Shown: positions 12,378 through 23,497 of the stretch, one piece after another
Position numbering within the stretch: the first letter of the stretch is position 1
Layout of the letters: the number at the start of each line of letters is the position of its first letter
Assembly (NCBI GenBank): GCA_037892935.1
Contig: JAYXKI010000004.1
Span: 682,001 to 746,000, forward strand
DNA length: 64,000 bases
Direction: 5' to 3'
DNA from: Phlebopus portentosus
Taxonomy: Eukaryota; Basidiomycota; Agaricomycetes; Boletales; Boletinellaceae
Made by a program: the position numbers and the translations under genes
The notes under the pieces: generated by a model
What the model saw: only the letters and a program-made list of their open reading frames with translations
Databases searched by the model: none
What the model was told of the DNA's origin: nothing

Positions 12378-14306
12378 TCGATCAAGAGTTATTACGTTAG
12401 GATGATCATTCCCCATGATTTGCTTCCGGCTATATCCCACTCAAAATCCATGCATTCTACCGGCTGTCGATCACCTATTAAGCGTCCTGCATAGCTAGGA
12501 CGTGGGCAGAGCAGCGTCGCGTGTGGATTCGATACACAGTATGTAAGATGTCCCCTATGATATCTGATTCTTTCTGGATCCGAAGTAGGCCTATATCAGT
12601 ATCGCGGTAGCTTAAATGATGCCAGGACATTCTTTCGTTTCTAGATCGCGGCCTGATTGCCGTTTATCGTGCTCGAGATATGTCGAACTGAGGACGTGAA
12701 GTGATGTGATGGTTATCGCCTCAGGGCACCTTACTCTTCAGCTTTTTTTAAAAAAGGCACCATGTGTGTGGCCCAAGGTTAGCAGAGTTTGGTGAGGCAT
12801 GGTAGTTGAAGTCTTCTGCGCATTGAGAGGGGTGGGGCAATGATAGACAGCAAGGACAGACTAGAAGCAAGAGAAATGACGTTACTTATGTTTGTCTAGA
12901 CGCTATCAAGCCTTTTTGCCAATACCATTCCGTGAGCCTTCGTGCTCTTGTCATACAACAGCGTCAAAGGAGCTGGGCGATTCATAGCCATTGAGCGTGA
13001 GCGGTGGATCTGACTTCTACAGAATCGTTCCGCAGTCTGGATTCCTACTTGCCAACCGCGCCTTTGAATTCTCTCTTCCAGCGGAGACCTTCGTGACTTC
13101 AATGCCTCAACGTATGCTCGTCTAAATTGGTAGTATGTAGAAGTGAATTCACTCAGGTCAACAGGTACAGGATACGGTGCAAATTATACACATCAAGGCA
13201 GTCTGAATGTGCTCTAAAATTCTGAGAAGCTGATACTTTCAGCGCCGGTTATCGGCGAGCCGAGTCCTCGTGAGAGGGCAGCTCAATGCCGGAGAAATGA
13301 GATGGGAACCTACAATAAGATCAAGTGACACACAAAATTCGCTCGTGAGATTGGATAGCGGAACCGGTGGCCTTCAAAAGAAGGGAGAGTCTTGGCGCAT
13401 TGATACTTTCCCAGAGACGAAGGATCTCGTCGTTTCGGGTTCGGCACCGTTTCGTGCGGAAGACGAGAGTCTTCCTAGCATTATTTGAACATTCCGATTG
13501 TGACAGAGAAAGCAGAATTGAATTTGACGAATCGAATCCTGCTTCCTCCTTCAATCTCGCGCACGTGCCAAAGTACGTAATGGATCCCGCACCTTTTTTC
13601 CATTTAGACAAAAAGTTGTAGCGCTCAGTAGTTCACTTCTGGTGTCTGCGAGTGCCTTGCCTCAAATGTCGCCTTGCTAAATGGCCAGAGAACTAGATCT
13701 ATTTCTGACGTTTTGCGTATCACCTTAACGCCCCGGCTCTTCAGTCTTCCTGATTGGGCCATGCGCTGAAATTTCAACGACATCTAGCGATTCCGAGAAA
13801 GGCGTTTGAGGTCTCTACTAGTACCATGACATCAAGCTTTTACTTCCTGACATCTCGCGATTTGGTTCAACTCTTGACGATGTCCAAGCTTTTTTTCAGG
13901 TTTCTGGATTCTCAAGATATATATACGGCTCGTTTGTGCTTCTTAGACGGACGATGAAGGCCTCCACGAGTATCAACGGAACTCCTAGTAACCCGCGAAT
14001 GGAATAGAATCGCCAATACATATCCTGTGCCTGAGTATTGACATATGGCCCCCTCATTCGTCCGGCTCGAGGCTTGTGGTGCTAATTTTTGAGATGGCCA
14101 CTCTATGAGGAATTGACCAGTCTGCTCTGGGTGCACAATTGTCTCAGCAGGCCTTGCCCCGCTCATGGAAAGGTGAAAAGCTCGTCCGGTTGACCGGTGG
14201 GATACAACGGTTATGGAGCCGGTGATACGAACCACCATCGTGCAATGATGACGGTAACCAGCTGAACATATTTTCTTGGCTGGATTTCGTACAGCATCAA
14301 ATTGCC

Positions 14307-14312
14307 TATAAA
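14307..14312 (+). promoter_or_regulatory. TATA box remnant of laccase pseudogene
   Basis: TATAAA at 14307-14312, 80 bases before the pseudogene's ATG. The intact laccase at 34678 has its TATA box at nearly the same distance (84-90 bases), so the promoter architecture seems retained although the coding part is broken. Confidence 0.5.
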
Positions 14313-14391
14313 TTCTCATCGACAGGTCCAGCTCTCTCCATCAGTATCATCTCGAGTCTGTGTCTCGCTGCTACTGTGCTTGTTCCAAATC

Positions 14392-16848
14392 ATGCTCGTG
14401 AAAGAGCCGCTGCTTACTCCTGTCTTCCTCTCCTTGTATCTCGTACACAACGTATTCTCTGCTGACGTTAATGTCGAACTAACTGTTCACAATGGCCCCA
14501 AACGATGTCGAATGCTCGTAGGGAACATGATCTTTCTTTATCGTAGATAAATATCGCTGACCACCTCTAATCTAGTTCCGTAATTGTGAATGGACAGCAT
14601 CCCGCGCCCTTGATAACTGGCAATAAAGGAGATCGTTTCTTGGTATGTGCTCGTCGTTTACTTCATGATCGTCTAGACTGGCTTGACTTGTTGTTCTACA
14701 GCTCAATGTCGTGGTGGATCCTATAATGGATAGGTCACTGTCGATTGTACGTTACTGTTTCATAGTATGGTTTCATGTCGGCATGATACGCTAAGCTGTA
14801 ACTTTTATTAGCATTGGCACGGCTTCTTTCAAGCACATACGTCAGAAATGGACGGCCCCGCCTCTGTAAACCAGTTCGTTTACATGAAAAGTATCAAGCG
14901 TTAGCTTTTATGATACTGATACTAATGTCTTCAGATGTCCGATTGTGCCGGAGCACAGTTTCCTGTATGTCGCCCGTCCTGTACATGTCCATTCTACTTA
15001 CGGATTTACATAAATACAATTTCACCGTCCCAGATCAAGCTGGTACTTTCTGGTACCATTCTCACCTTTCGGTCCAGGTAAGTGTCATTGGTACAAGGTA
15101 CTCGATAGTATCTCATGTACTTTTAGTACTCTGACGGGTTGCGGTAAGAACTTTCTAAGTCGGTGAGCCCATCTCACAAAGATTTTAGTGGACCATTTGT
15201 CGTCTATGATCCTCAAGACCCACTTGCCGACCTATATGATGTTGATGATGGTTCGTTGCCTTACAGGAAGTCAATCTCTATTCAAGTGTCTGACTGCTTT
15301 CATAGAGTCTACTGTCATTATACTGACAGACTGGTATAACCGGTCCGTACCTCCAGGTTGCACCTGCTCTATTCCCCAACCATGGCAACCAAACTCCGTA
15401 TGCTTCCTTCTTATATTCACAACGCGATCTTAACGGGCTGCAAAAGAATACCGGATACTATCTTGATAAACGGAAAGGGTCGTGCAAGTACTGGTGGAGA
15501 TCTCGCCGTTGTTCGTGCTCAACCAGGGAAGCACCATCGTTTCAGACTTGTTGCTGCGAGCTGTTTCCCTGCGTGCGCATTCCTTTGTCAGATAGCCTTC
15601 CTTCATCTGATTGGTGACATAGATACACGTTCTCTATCGCTGGTCACAATATCACTATCGTTGAGGCCGATGGTGTTGAGCACGAGCAATTTACCGTTGA
15701 TTCTCTGACTATACACGCTGGTGATAACAGAACTATTCTTCTCATGTAGTGGATTTCTAATGCCTTGCTCTTCGCAGCACAACGTTACCCCTTCATTGTG
15801 TGTGATAAGAAGCTACATCTTCCCTGAACTGCCTAACCTTATCCGGACCAGGTAACAATGGACCAGTTTGTCGATAACTACTGTAAGAATATCCAAAGCA
15901 ACGTCTCGGATATTCAAACTCATCATCACCACTGAATAGGGATTCGAGCGATCCCCAACTTTCCTGAGAACTCGAACAACAATGGCGGCATAAAACTCTC
16001 CGCTATGATAGCGCATCAGACCAAGAGCCAACGACAACTCCTAAAGCGAACCCTGTCAGATGAATGAAGCAGACCTTCACGTAAGTCGCAGATGATCATC
16101 AATTCTTGATTTTTGGCGTTTACTTTGTCATGTCGAAGCCTCTCATCAACCCCGGGGCGGTAAGTAGCCGCTTTTATCTCTAGGAAGAGTAACGGAGATT
16201 CTAATCGACTCAATGTCTAGCCAGAATTCCAGAACCTGGAGCAGCCGACGTTAATCTGAGGATGCAGATAGGACAGAATTCGGATGAGTTTGTGGTTAAC
16301 GGTGTGACGTTTAGGTCTCCAACGTAGGCATCTTCTGCTATTTTAAGACCTGAGAAGTATTGACGCCGCCTGGATAGCGTCCCAGTCCTCCTTCAAATTT
16401 TGTCCGGCAGTCATTCCCCATCGCAATATCCAGGTATACCGTGCAATACTTCACAGTTTAGAGCTCTGGCTGGAGACATCAACTGTTGTTTTAACATCCT
16501 ATCGATCTTCATGGACATACTTTCGACGTCATTCGTGTTGCTGGAAGCAAGGAGTACAATTTCAAGAACCCTGTTCGTCGTGATGTGGTGGCTATCGGAG
16601 AGGGTGGAGATGAACTTACGTTCCGTTTCTTCGCGGATAACCCTGACCCATGGTTCATGCATTGCCACATCGACTGGCATTTGGAAGGAGGGCTAGCTAT
16701 CGTTTTTGCAGAAGACGTACCAGATATCCCTCCCAAATGCCAATGTTTGATTACCCAACCTTATACTCTATTCGATCCAGAGGATTGGTTGAACCTCTGC
16801 CCGCTTTTCAATGAGCTTAATCCAGATGTTCACCTTGGTGTCAACTAG
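14392..16848 (+). pseudogene. Laccase (multicopper oxidase) pseudogene
   Basis: Most laccase landmarks are readable: [137 protein letters not shown]. The locus is dead for several independent reasons. (1) The copper-binding motif HPxHLHGH reads HPIDLHGH, with Asp codon 16504-16506 in place of a His ligand of the type 2 copper. (2) The conserved Cys of YCDGLR is Ser (codon 15130-15132). (3) The intron before YNFTVPDQ has lost its AG acceptor (TAA near 15016-15020). (4) The frame breaks around 15340-15360 after DWYN, in the segment matching [15 protein letters not shown] near 16000-16060, and near 16215. (5) Stops lie just before HPIDLHGH, where the preceding intron/exon boundary is lost. The 3' exon from about 16495 is clean to the stop. 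Retained introns before LNV and between DVDD and EST match the intron-rich laccase at 47 kb, not the one at 34.7 kb. Confidence 0.9.
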
Positions 16849-17205
16849 TCCTTATACTAGTTATAGGATAAAGTCGTTTGTCTCTGCATTTCAATGCCCA
16901 CGGTCCTTCAGGCTGTGATGGCCTAGTACGGTTGAATCGGACATTATTCTGTTGCGTCAAACAACTCTGTAACCTTCGCCATGAATGAACTGTTCCCTGA
17001 TGTCATCCGGTTCGGATAGTTTCGGACCGGTGCCGGCAGAATCAACGCGTATTTGATTGCCGATCAGTCAGTCGGCCTTTGGGTGACGCAGTCCCAGAGG
17101 CAAAGGCAATGCAATTCCCATTACAAGTTGCGTGCTCGCCGAAGAAGCTATATAACCCACGCTCGCTCTCTGCTTTCCCCTTGATCCCCAAGCAATCCTT
17201 CAGTC
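16849..17205. other. Spacer before FMP52-like gene
   Basis: No gene. It contains the laccase pseudogene's 3' flank and the short promoter of the next gene. Confidence 0.4.
17149..17155 (+). promoter_or_regulatory. TATA box of FMP52-like gene
   Basis: TATATAA at 17149-17155, 51 bases before the ATG at 17206, followed by a CT-rich stretch typical of a fungal transcription start region. Confidence 0.5.
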
Positions 17206-18296
17206 ATGTCTGGTCAGACCGCACTTCTCATCGGCGCTACTGGCGCAGTCGGCAAGCACGTCCTTCGAGAATTGATTGAATCGAGCAAGTACGCTCGAGT
17301 CGGCGAATATGGTCGGCGTGTGACACCTTTGGATCAACTTCCGTCCAACGCTAAGGACAAGCTCGAGCAGAAGGTCATTGACTTTGAGAATATCGACGGT
17401 GCCGGGCTTCGCAATGGCAAGTGGGATGTGGTGATCATCACGTATGTTCAGAGTCTGATCATTGTAGAATACGGTCACTCATATTTCTCTCAAGGCTGGG
17501 TACAACTCGGGGTGCTGCCGGAAGCGCTAAAGCATTCGAGAGGATCGACAGGGAGTATGCATTCCAAATAGTTATTTCCGATGCGATCATGCTCATTCGT
17601 TGAACTAAGATACGTTGTGAATTCTGCGCGCGCGGCTAAAACGGATGAGGCCGCTCATAATCAGCGTCTCATTTATCTCTCAGTAAGTAGTAGGAACAAT
17701 GAGAGAATGAATAGCATGTTTACGATGGCTCTGTAGTCCGGCGGTGCAAATGCCAATTCTCCCTTCCTGTATCCCAAGTAAGCCTTTTGCTCTCTTTCGC
17801 CAGCTCGGAAGTGGCGACCTTATTGACTTGGAACTACAGGAGTAAGGGTCTGACAGAGAACGCACTTGCCGACTTGAAGTATTCCGATACGATAATTTTC
17901 CGGCCTGGTTATCTTGTAAATGCACAGAGACCGACCAAGCGAACCTTTGAATCGCTTGCTGCGTGAGTGTTCAAAGAAACCTGCTTCTCTAGATTTCATC
18001 TTCTGACTGAACTGATCGTAGCCCGTTGTTCGGCTTTGCTTCGATGCTCTTCTCTATACAAATCGATGTACGTAGTGTCTTTTCTGATCTCATTTCGCGC
18101 TTATCCTCATTGCTTCGATTTGTCCCGCGTGACGTAGGTCTCTGTTCTCGGAAAAGCCATCACTAAAGCAGGCTTTTTGGGCTCTGATAAGTTACCTGCC
18201 CAAGCTGAGGCAACACAGGCGCAGACATCCGGAGGAAACCGCTTCACGGTCATAGGCAATAAAGGCGCAGAGAAACTCGGGAAGACGGAAATATAA
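17206..18296 (+). CDS. FMP52: FMP52/HTATIP2-like NAD(P)-binding protein
   Basis: Seven exons (17206-17441, 17495-17554, 17610-17682, 17737-17777, 17840-17962, 18022-18067, 18138-18296) splice in frame to 245 residues. The N-terminus is a Rossmann-fold dinucleotide-binding loop (TALLIGATGAVGKHVLREL). It is followed by WDVVIIT/LGTTRGAAGSAKAFERIDRE, the signature of the FMP52/HTATIP2 (TIP30) group of atypical short-chain dehydrogenases, then YVVNSARAA, IFRPGYLVN and a basic C-terminus. Yeast Fmp52 is found at the mitochondrial outer membrane and other membranes; its reaction is unknown. I see no cleavable presequence. Length agrees with the family (about 230-250). The gene is compact and intact, next to the laccase pseudogene but probably functionally unrelated to it. 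Confidence 0.88.
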
Positions 18297-18499
18297 GATT
18301 GTACAATCGACCTATAATGCTCCATCCCCTATGCTAACTTTTGCCTTTGTGTGTATTTCTACGACTTGTGTATAATATGTAACATATTCCCTATGATCAT
18401 CATTCCGGAGGTTTCAGCAGATCAAGGCATACTACGTATTTAACATACAAAATCCATATAGAGAAGGACCGGAAAGGGGAAGGGGAAGAGCGGCCTGAA

Positions 18500-19791
18500 T
18501 CAGCTCAATGTACGGTTATGATGTTCCAGCTGAGCTCGGCCGATATTTTGCTGGAGCACGAGCCGCAAGGTCTACTTGCGAATTGTTACGGTGCAGCGTG
18601 CCAAGGCGTGTCGAGCGCACAGTTGGTATAGCTCGGATTTCATCCCCTTCCTTTGCGAGTGGGTCCAAATCAATAAGCTCCATAGGAATACCAGGGCAAG
18701 AGTCACAATCTCCAAGGTCGACGATGAGCTCGTTCGCGCTCGCACCCTTTCGCCAGACGACGCGGCTGATCTCGATGTCACTGAGCAGGAAGGTGGGGTC
18801 ACTACCTATGTCTGCTGCCAGAGAATGGATACTTAGAATGAGATGTGATGCACAAATCGAACAACATACTTAGAGAGTAAAGCCGGTAATGCTATCTGCA
18901 TTGATAATGAACGGTCACCAAAAATTTCGCTGTTTGAGCGATGGGAACGGGTGACCATTGAACTACCGGACATGGCAAACGCGATGGAGGCTGAACAACA
19001 GAACGCCACTTCAGCGGCATCATTCAGGCTTGAGAATGGCTGTTTAGTACGATAATGGCGTAAGACGGACAAGACATGTCTTCAATGGTGAAAGAAGTGT
19101 TTACGCCGTACCTTCCGCAACGTACACGCCGAATACCAGAAATAAAGCTGATATTCTGGCTACTGCTGTACAACTGAGAGAATCAATTCAGTAGGTGTTA
19201 TTTATATTAGAACCAGTATATTAGAACCAGTAGAGATGCAAACGTGCAACTTCATTCACGAAGCAAAGAGCAACCTCAAAAGTCAGACTCGTCTGAGGCG
19301 CTACGAAGCGTTATGCTTACACCAATAGATAATCCAGGTAACATGATGTCTGCAGAACGCATTCCGGTACCAGACAAACAGAGAAGAAACATTACTCAAA
19401 GACTAAGTGAATTCTAACGTCAACAAGAACAGTCGATGGTAAGTCCACCTCTGACAATCTCAGGCAGAGGACCTACATAAAATGACAGGACGAATATATC
19501 GATTCTGTAGTTTCTCGTTAGTAACATCAACTACTCTTTTATGTGAAATCAGAAAGGAGCGTACGATGAAGTAAAGGACCCTGGTGAGCGTCCATTCTCC
19601 TTTCCAAAGGAATTCGAACCGTGCAACTGTAAGACCCAAGGCATAGTAGCGTTCCAAATCACATATACGCCCTGGTCCAGGTATATCAAGTGATCGTAGA
19701 CAAGAACTGCAAACGAGGCGATGGACAGATATTTTGCCGAGATAACCGCTTCCAAGAATACGGTTGCTTCATCGAGCTGAGAAGTTGACAT
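18500..19791 (-). CDS. DUF6533-like multi-pass membrane protein (model incomplete)
   Basis: The reverse strand from ATG 19791 begins MSTSQLDEATVFLEAVISAK and continues YLSIASFAVLVYDHLIYLDQ. This is the hallmark first segment of basidiomycete DUF6533 proteins (K-Y-x5-A-x4-L-x-Y-D-x6-D). Next come FLWKGEWTLTRVLYFI and, after a GT-AG intron, NRYIRPVILC, matching the family's 'W...W...ylFl-NRY' block. Candidate middle exons read LFVWYRNAFCRHHVTWIIYW and VARISALFLVFG. The last recognisable exon contains LEIVTLALVFLWSLLIW followed by GMKSELYQLCARHALARC, where the family has a TM helix and an 'L-x-RD' motif. The junction after LDQ needs a GC donor or a frame correction, and I could not join every exon, so the gene may be decayed. 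Members are expanded in Agaricomycetes and have no known function. Confidence 0.45.
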
Positions 19792-20635
19792 AAAGCTGAC
19801 AAGATGCCACAGGACAATCGCACTGCGTCTACCAGGTGTCCGCTAGACAAGAAGGGCGGAAAGTAGACCGGGTATGAAAGGAAAGAAGAGGTGACCTTAA
19901 ATATTGCTCCCGGAAGTAGACCAAAGTCGCGCTTGAATGCGTATATGGTACCTGTCTGGATACACAAATCCAGTGCCGCGTTCGCAAGTTGAAGTGAAAA
20001 TATCTCATAGTCTCCGAGTATCGAGAAGAGGGATCAAAATACAGTCCCTCTCAGTGTCTGATCCAGATCTCAGAACCCTGTCCTCATGATATCGCTGCTC
20101 GCAGCTTTGAAGAGCCTTATTCACTAGGTCGAGCCTCCATTTCGTCACAATCATTTCGGAGTCTATGTATCCGTGTCAAATTCCTCCTGGCGGATTGGAG
20201 TGGAGTGAGCATCACAACCATAAGTAACAAAACCACATTAGAGACCGACGAACTGAAGCTTGCAACAAAAGAGAAACGTCGATGGGCTCAATTTATTTGT
20301 CCATCCCGTACATCCGGAAATTTCCTCGTATGTAACCGCATTCTAAAGCTGTCGGCAGTAAAGCGGTCATGTAGTAATGGGCGTCAGGATCACAGAAGTT
20401 TCTTTTCTTAAAAATTGTAAAATTCGCAGAAATAAAGGATCACGTGTTATCCACGTGCCCGTCTGTTCAAGTCGAAACGCGAATGGCGTTGAACGCGACG
20501 CCTGCAAAACGACCGCATCGTACGCGGGAACGACTTCCAATGCTCGCAGTCACCAGTCATCAGAAAGAAACATAGCTCTGTATCTTTCTAAAGTGGGTCA
20601 CAGCTGTCTAAAGTGGCTTAGACATTGATTAATAA
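19792..20635. other. Divergent spacer between DUF6533-like and ADIP-domain genes
   Basis: About 840 bases shared as upstream region by two genes that point away from each other. Short ORFs only, and no clear TATA box. Confidence 0.35.
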
Positions 20636-23194
20636 ATGTTAGGCATGATGGCGTCCACGCCTTACAAGTCTGTCCAGTGGTCAAACAAGGACGAAGTCAA
20701 TGAATTTGTCTACGGGTCACCATACTCAGAGGCATCCTCCACCGATTCTATCAATGCTTCTTCGACTCTTCAGTATATCAATTCTCAGCTGGTAGCTCAT
20801 GGATTCACGCGAAGTTCAGGCGTGTCCTTTGAAGGTCTTTCAAAGGAAGATTCAGACAAGTTGTCCAAATGCATGCTTGGGATGCTTAGCCAGAGAAATG
20901 TGCACATCTCCATGCTTATTGATGCATGTCTGATATCTCACTCTTGCTTTACAGGAGGACGTGTCCCGCGTGGACGAGTTGTCTACAAAACTGCGGACAC
21001 TTTCATATGAACACGAACGCCTGGCTTCCATGCATAGGGCAACTTCCGAGCAGCTAGCTGCAGCAGAGCGCGAAACGAATCTGTTTAAATCTCGTCTCGC
21101 GTGAGTTGACGACTGATTATTCGATTTGCCTTTTTGACTTCGGCTTCAGTGCGTCAAACAAATCACTACAGACATCCGAGGCTGCTCATAAAGCTACCAC
21201 TGCTGAGCTTCAGCGAAGTCGATCGACAATGCAATCCGTGCGACAGACATACGCTGCCGAACTGAAACGACGCGAGAAGGAGACTGAAAAGATGATAGAT
21301 CGTTGGCAAAAGATATCAGACGCGCAGACGAAGCTGGGGTCGATCGGATCGGGAATCAAATTCAAAACGATCCTCGCTAATCCGGTCGTAAGCAGTAGGG
21401 ACGGTGAGATTGTAGGGAAGGGCCCGGATGCTCTTGAAGACGCTTTAGACGAAGCGCAGGCTGCTCGAAAGGAGCTTATAGAGGAGAACACGAGTCTAAA
21501 GAATGTCTTGCTTTCCGCTGCGAACGAGGTATCACGGATATGCCATTCAATTAGCATGAGGATGGCAGAGTCTGTGGGAGGGGAAGCACCTCATCTCACT
21601 CTTTCGGATATGTTTTCAATATCAGCCCCTGAAAGCGCCAGCGAGAAGTTCAATGCCCTTCTAACGTCCTTCCAGCAAGTAATCACACAATCAGGGGTCA
21701 GTTATGAACCGGATTCTACGACGCCACTTGGCATCCCTCCGATCTCCCATACCATCATTCACGGCAATGAGGAAGGTCATCACGCTCATGCCAGGGAGCT
21801 TGTTCGGCTTCAGAGTACCATTGTAGACCTTCGACGACAACTCGGTAGCTTTCCCTTTGTTCCAGTACTCCCGCAGCTTCTGATACTTCCATGCAGAACA
21901 AGCTCAAACGCAAAAAGAGGCAGGGGCTTATGCAGATCAAGCGCAAGCCATTATTCGGCGTTTCCTCAATGACGATGATGAGAAGGCGACGGTTCAGGAA
22001 AGACAACTCTTAGAAAAGATTCGCAAGGAATTGGACCATGCTCGAAAGAAAGTTGACGAGGCTGCATTGACTCTGAAAGATGAGAAGGCCGCATTAGAGG
22101 TGGGGTTTCTTGAGTCATTGTTCCATTCTATCTGACGTCTTCTCCAGGAGGAAAGACAGGCGTTTTATAGAGAACAGCGCTTGTGGTGCTCTCAAATGGC
22201 TATCCCTCATGGCGATGAACGGCCTTCAAAGCCTACTGGTCTCGAGGCGTATTTTGATGCACCTGCAGAGCCTCTGGAACTGCCGACTTCACCTTCCCGG
22301 TCTTTGCGACCCGGGAAGAAAAATGCATCCCCGAGAAAAGGAATTGCCTCGCATAGACCGACTGCGATCCCTCGGTCACCAGCGCGCCCATCCTTCGCTG
22401 TTGGAAAGGTGTCCAAGAAGTTGCGGAATGGTACACCCAAGAAACCTAGCGGACCTCTGCTTGGAGCATCTACGCGGCAATCGAGGGTCATCCCTCCCAT
22501 GGAGACTGAAGTAGTGCCGACTGTTCCCAGTCTGCCAGCGACGGCATCGGCCCAATCTTTGATTGTCCCAGACTCCTTTGTCTTACCTCCCCCGTCCCCT
22601 CTTGCTTCAATCCCACCCAGCCAATCAAAACTTCTTTCAAAGAAACCACTGCCTGCACCATCTTTTGATGTGCCAGACGATTTCACTGATGAGCAGCCGA
22701 ATGATACGCGCGACACACACGATCCAGTATCGAAAAGGCCTTTCCCTGTCGCCAAACCCCTGGCCGAACATATGATCCATGCGTATTCGCCGGCTCGTCC
22801 GAGCCCCTTGAGCCGGATAATGATGCTTGCGAATTCACCAGCGCAAAGTTTCGCTCCTGCAAAAGACAGATTGCTCTCCGGTTCCATTGCGACTGGGGAT
22901 GAACATCAACCTAGTGCAGGTCCGTCGTCCGGTACAGTGCCTATGATGCTCGAGGAAGAGCTGGGAATTGGAGACGAAAGTGATGCATTGGACGACAGCC
23001 CTCTACGACATAAGAACCTCCGCCATGCGAACAAGAGAATGGGCGCAACGAGACCGAATCCCGGATTCAGAGGCAACGCTAAGGGGAAGACATCTTTGTT
23101 TAAAAGCTCTACTAAGGGTACAAGTCTTGATACAGACAAAGAGAATGGCTTCTCCACGATGAATCGAGCACGACGGCCCCCGATTCCGCTATGA
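20636..23194 (+). CDS. Msd1/SSX2IP-like protein (ADIP domain), microtubule anchoring
   Basis: Five exons (20636-20899, 20955-21100, 21150-21844, 21897-22099, 22148-23194) give 784 residues. The N-terminal block YINSQLVAHGFTRSSGVSF, GLSKEDSDKLSKCMLGMLSQ, STKLRTLSYEHERLASMHRA and AERETNLFKSRLA is the afadin/alpha-actinin-binding (ADIP) domain. It is shared with fission yeast Msd1 and human SSX2IP, which tether microtubule minus ends at the spindle pole body or centrosome. Long coiled coils follow (about residues 85-200 and 330-420). The C-terminal 330 residues are disordered, Ser/Pro/Lys-rich, with SP-type sites. The ORF stops at 23194, but another frame continues from 23198 with MTKQSTTVRPLLAGKGGARR to GPGWK and a stop at 23301. 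One added C in the C5 run at 23177-23181 would join them, and an unusual intron is the alternative. The true C-terminus is therefore probably at 23301. ATG 20636 and ATG 20645 are both possible starts. Confidence 0.85.
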
Positions 23195-23497
23195 CGAAGC
23201 AGTCGACAACTGTCAGACCATTATTGGCCGGGAAGGGTGGTGCGAGGCGTGTGCCTATAGGTAGCGTCGATGCAGCTCCCATTGGACCTGGATGGAAATG
23301 ATTCAATTATTCTCGCCTCGTATATATTTATTTTGCTCGACTTGTACTTGCTTTCCCGAGAACATGACCTAATGCTCTGGATGTCTGACCATCATGATTT
23401 TTACATGTACTTTAGTCAAGGTCAATGGTTCTACATTGATATTCTCCTGATAGTCGTGAGGAAGTTCCTATGTTTGTACCACCGTATGAGCCTCCAA

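Larger units (their letters stand above)
11694..14391. other. Spacer with microsatellite, no supported gene
   Basis: Directly after the stop codon at 11693 the sequence is T- and pyrimidine-rich (3' UTR-like). From 12.4 kb on there are only short overlapping ORFs (for example 13270-13621 on both strands) without family resemblance. The last 100 bases hold the promoter remnant of the laccase pseudogene. Confidence 0.4.

Noticed and set aside
12210..12494. Poly-His (- strand) and poly-Met (+ strand) ORFs
   Set aside because: Both are translations of the (ATG)30 microsatellite with no meaningful flanking sequence.
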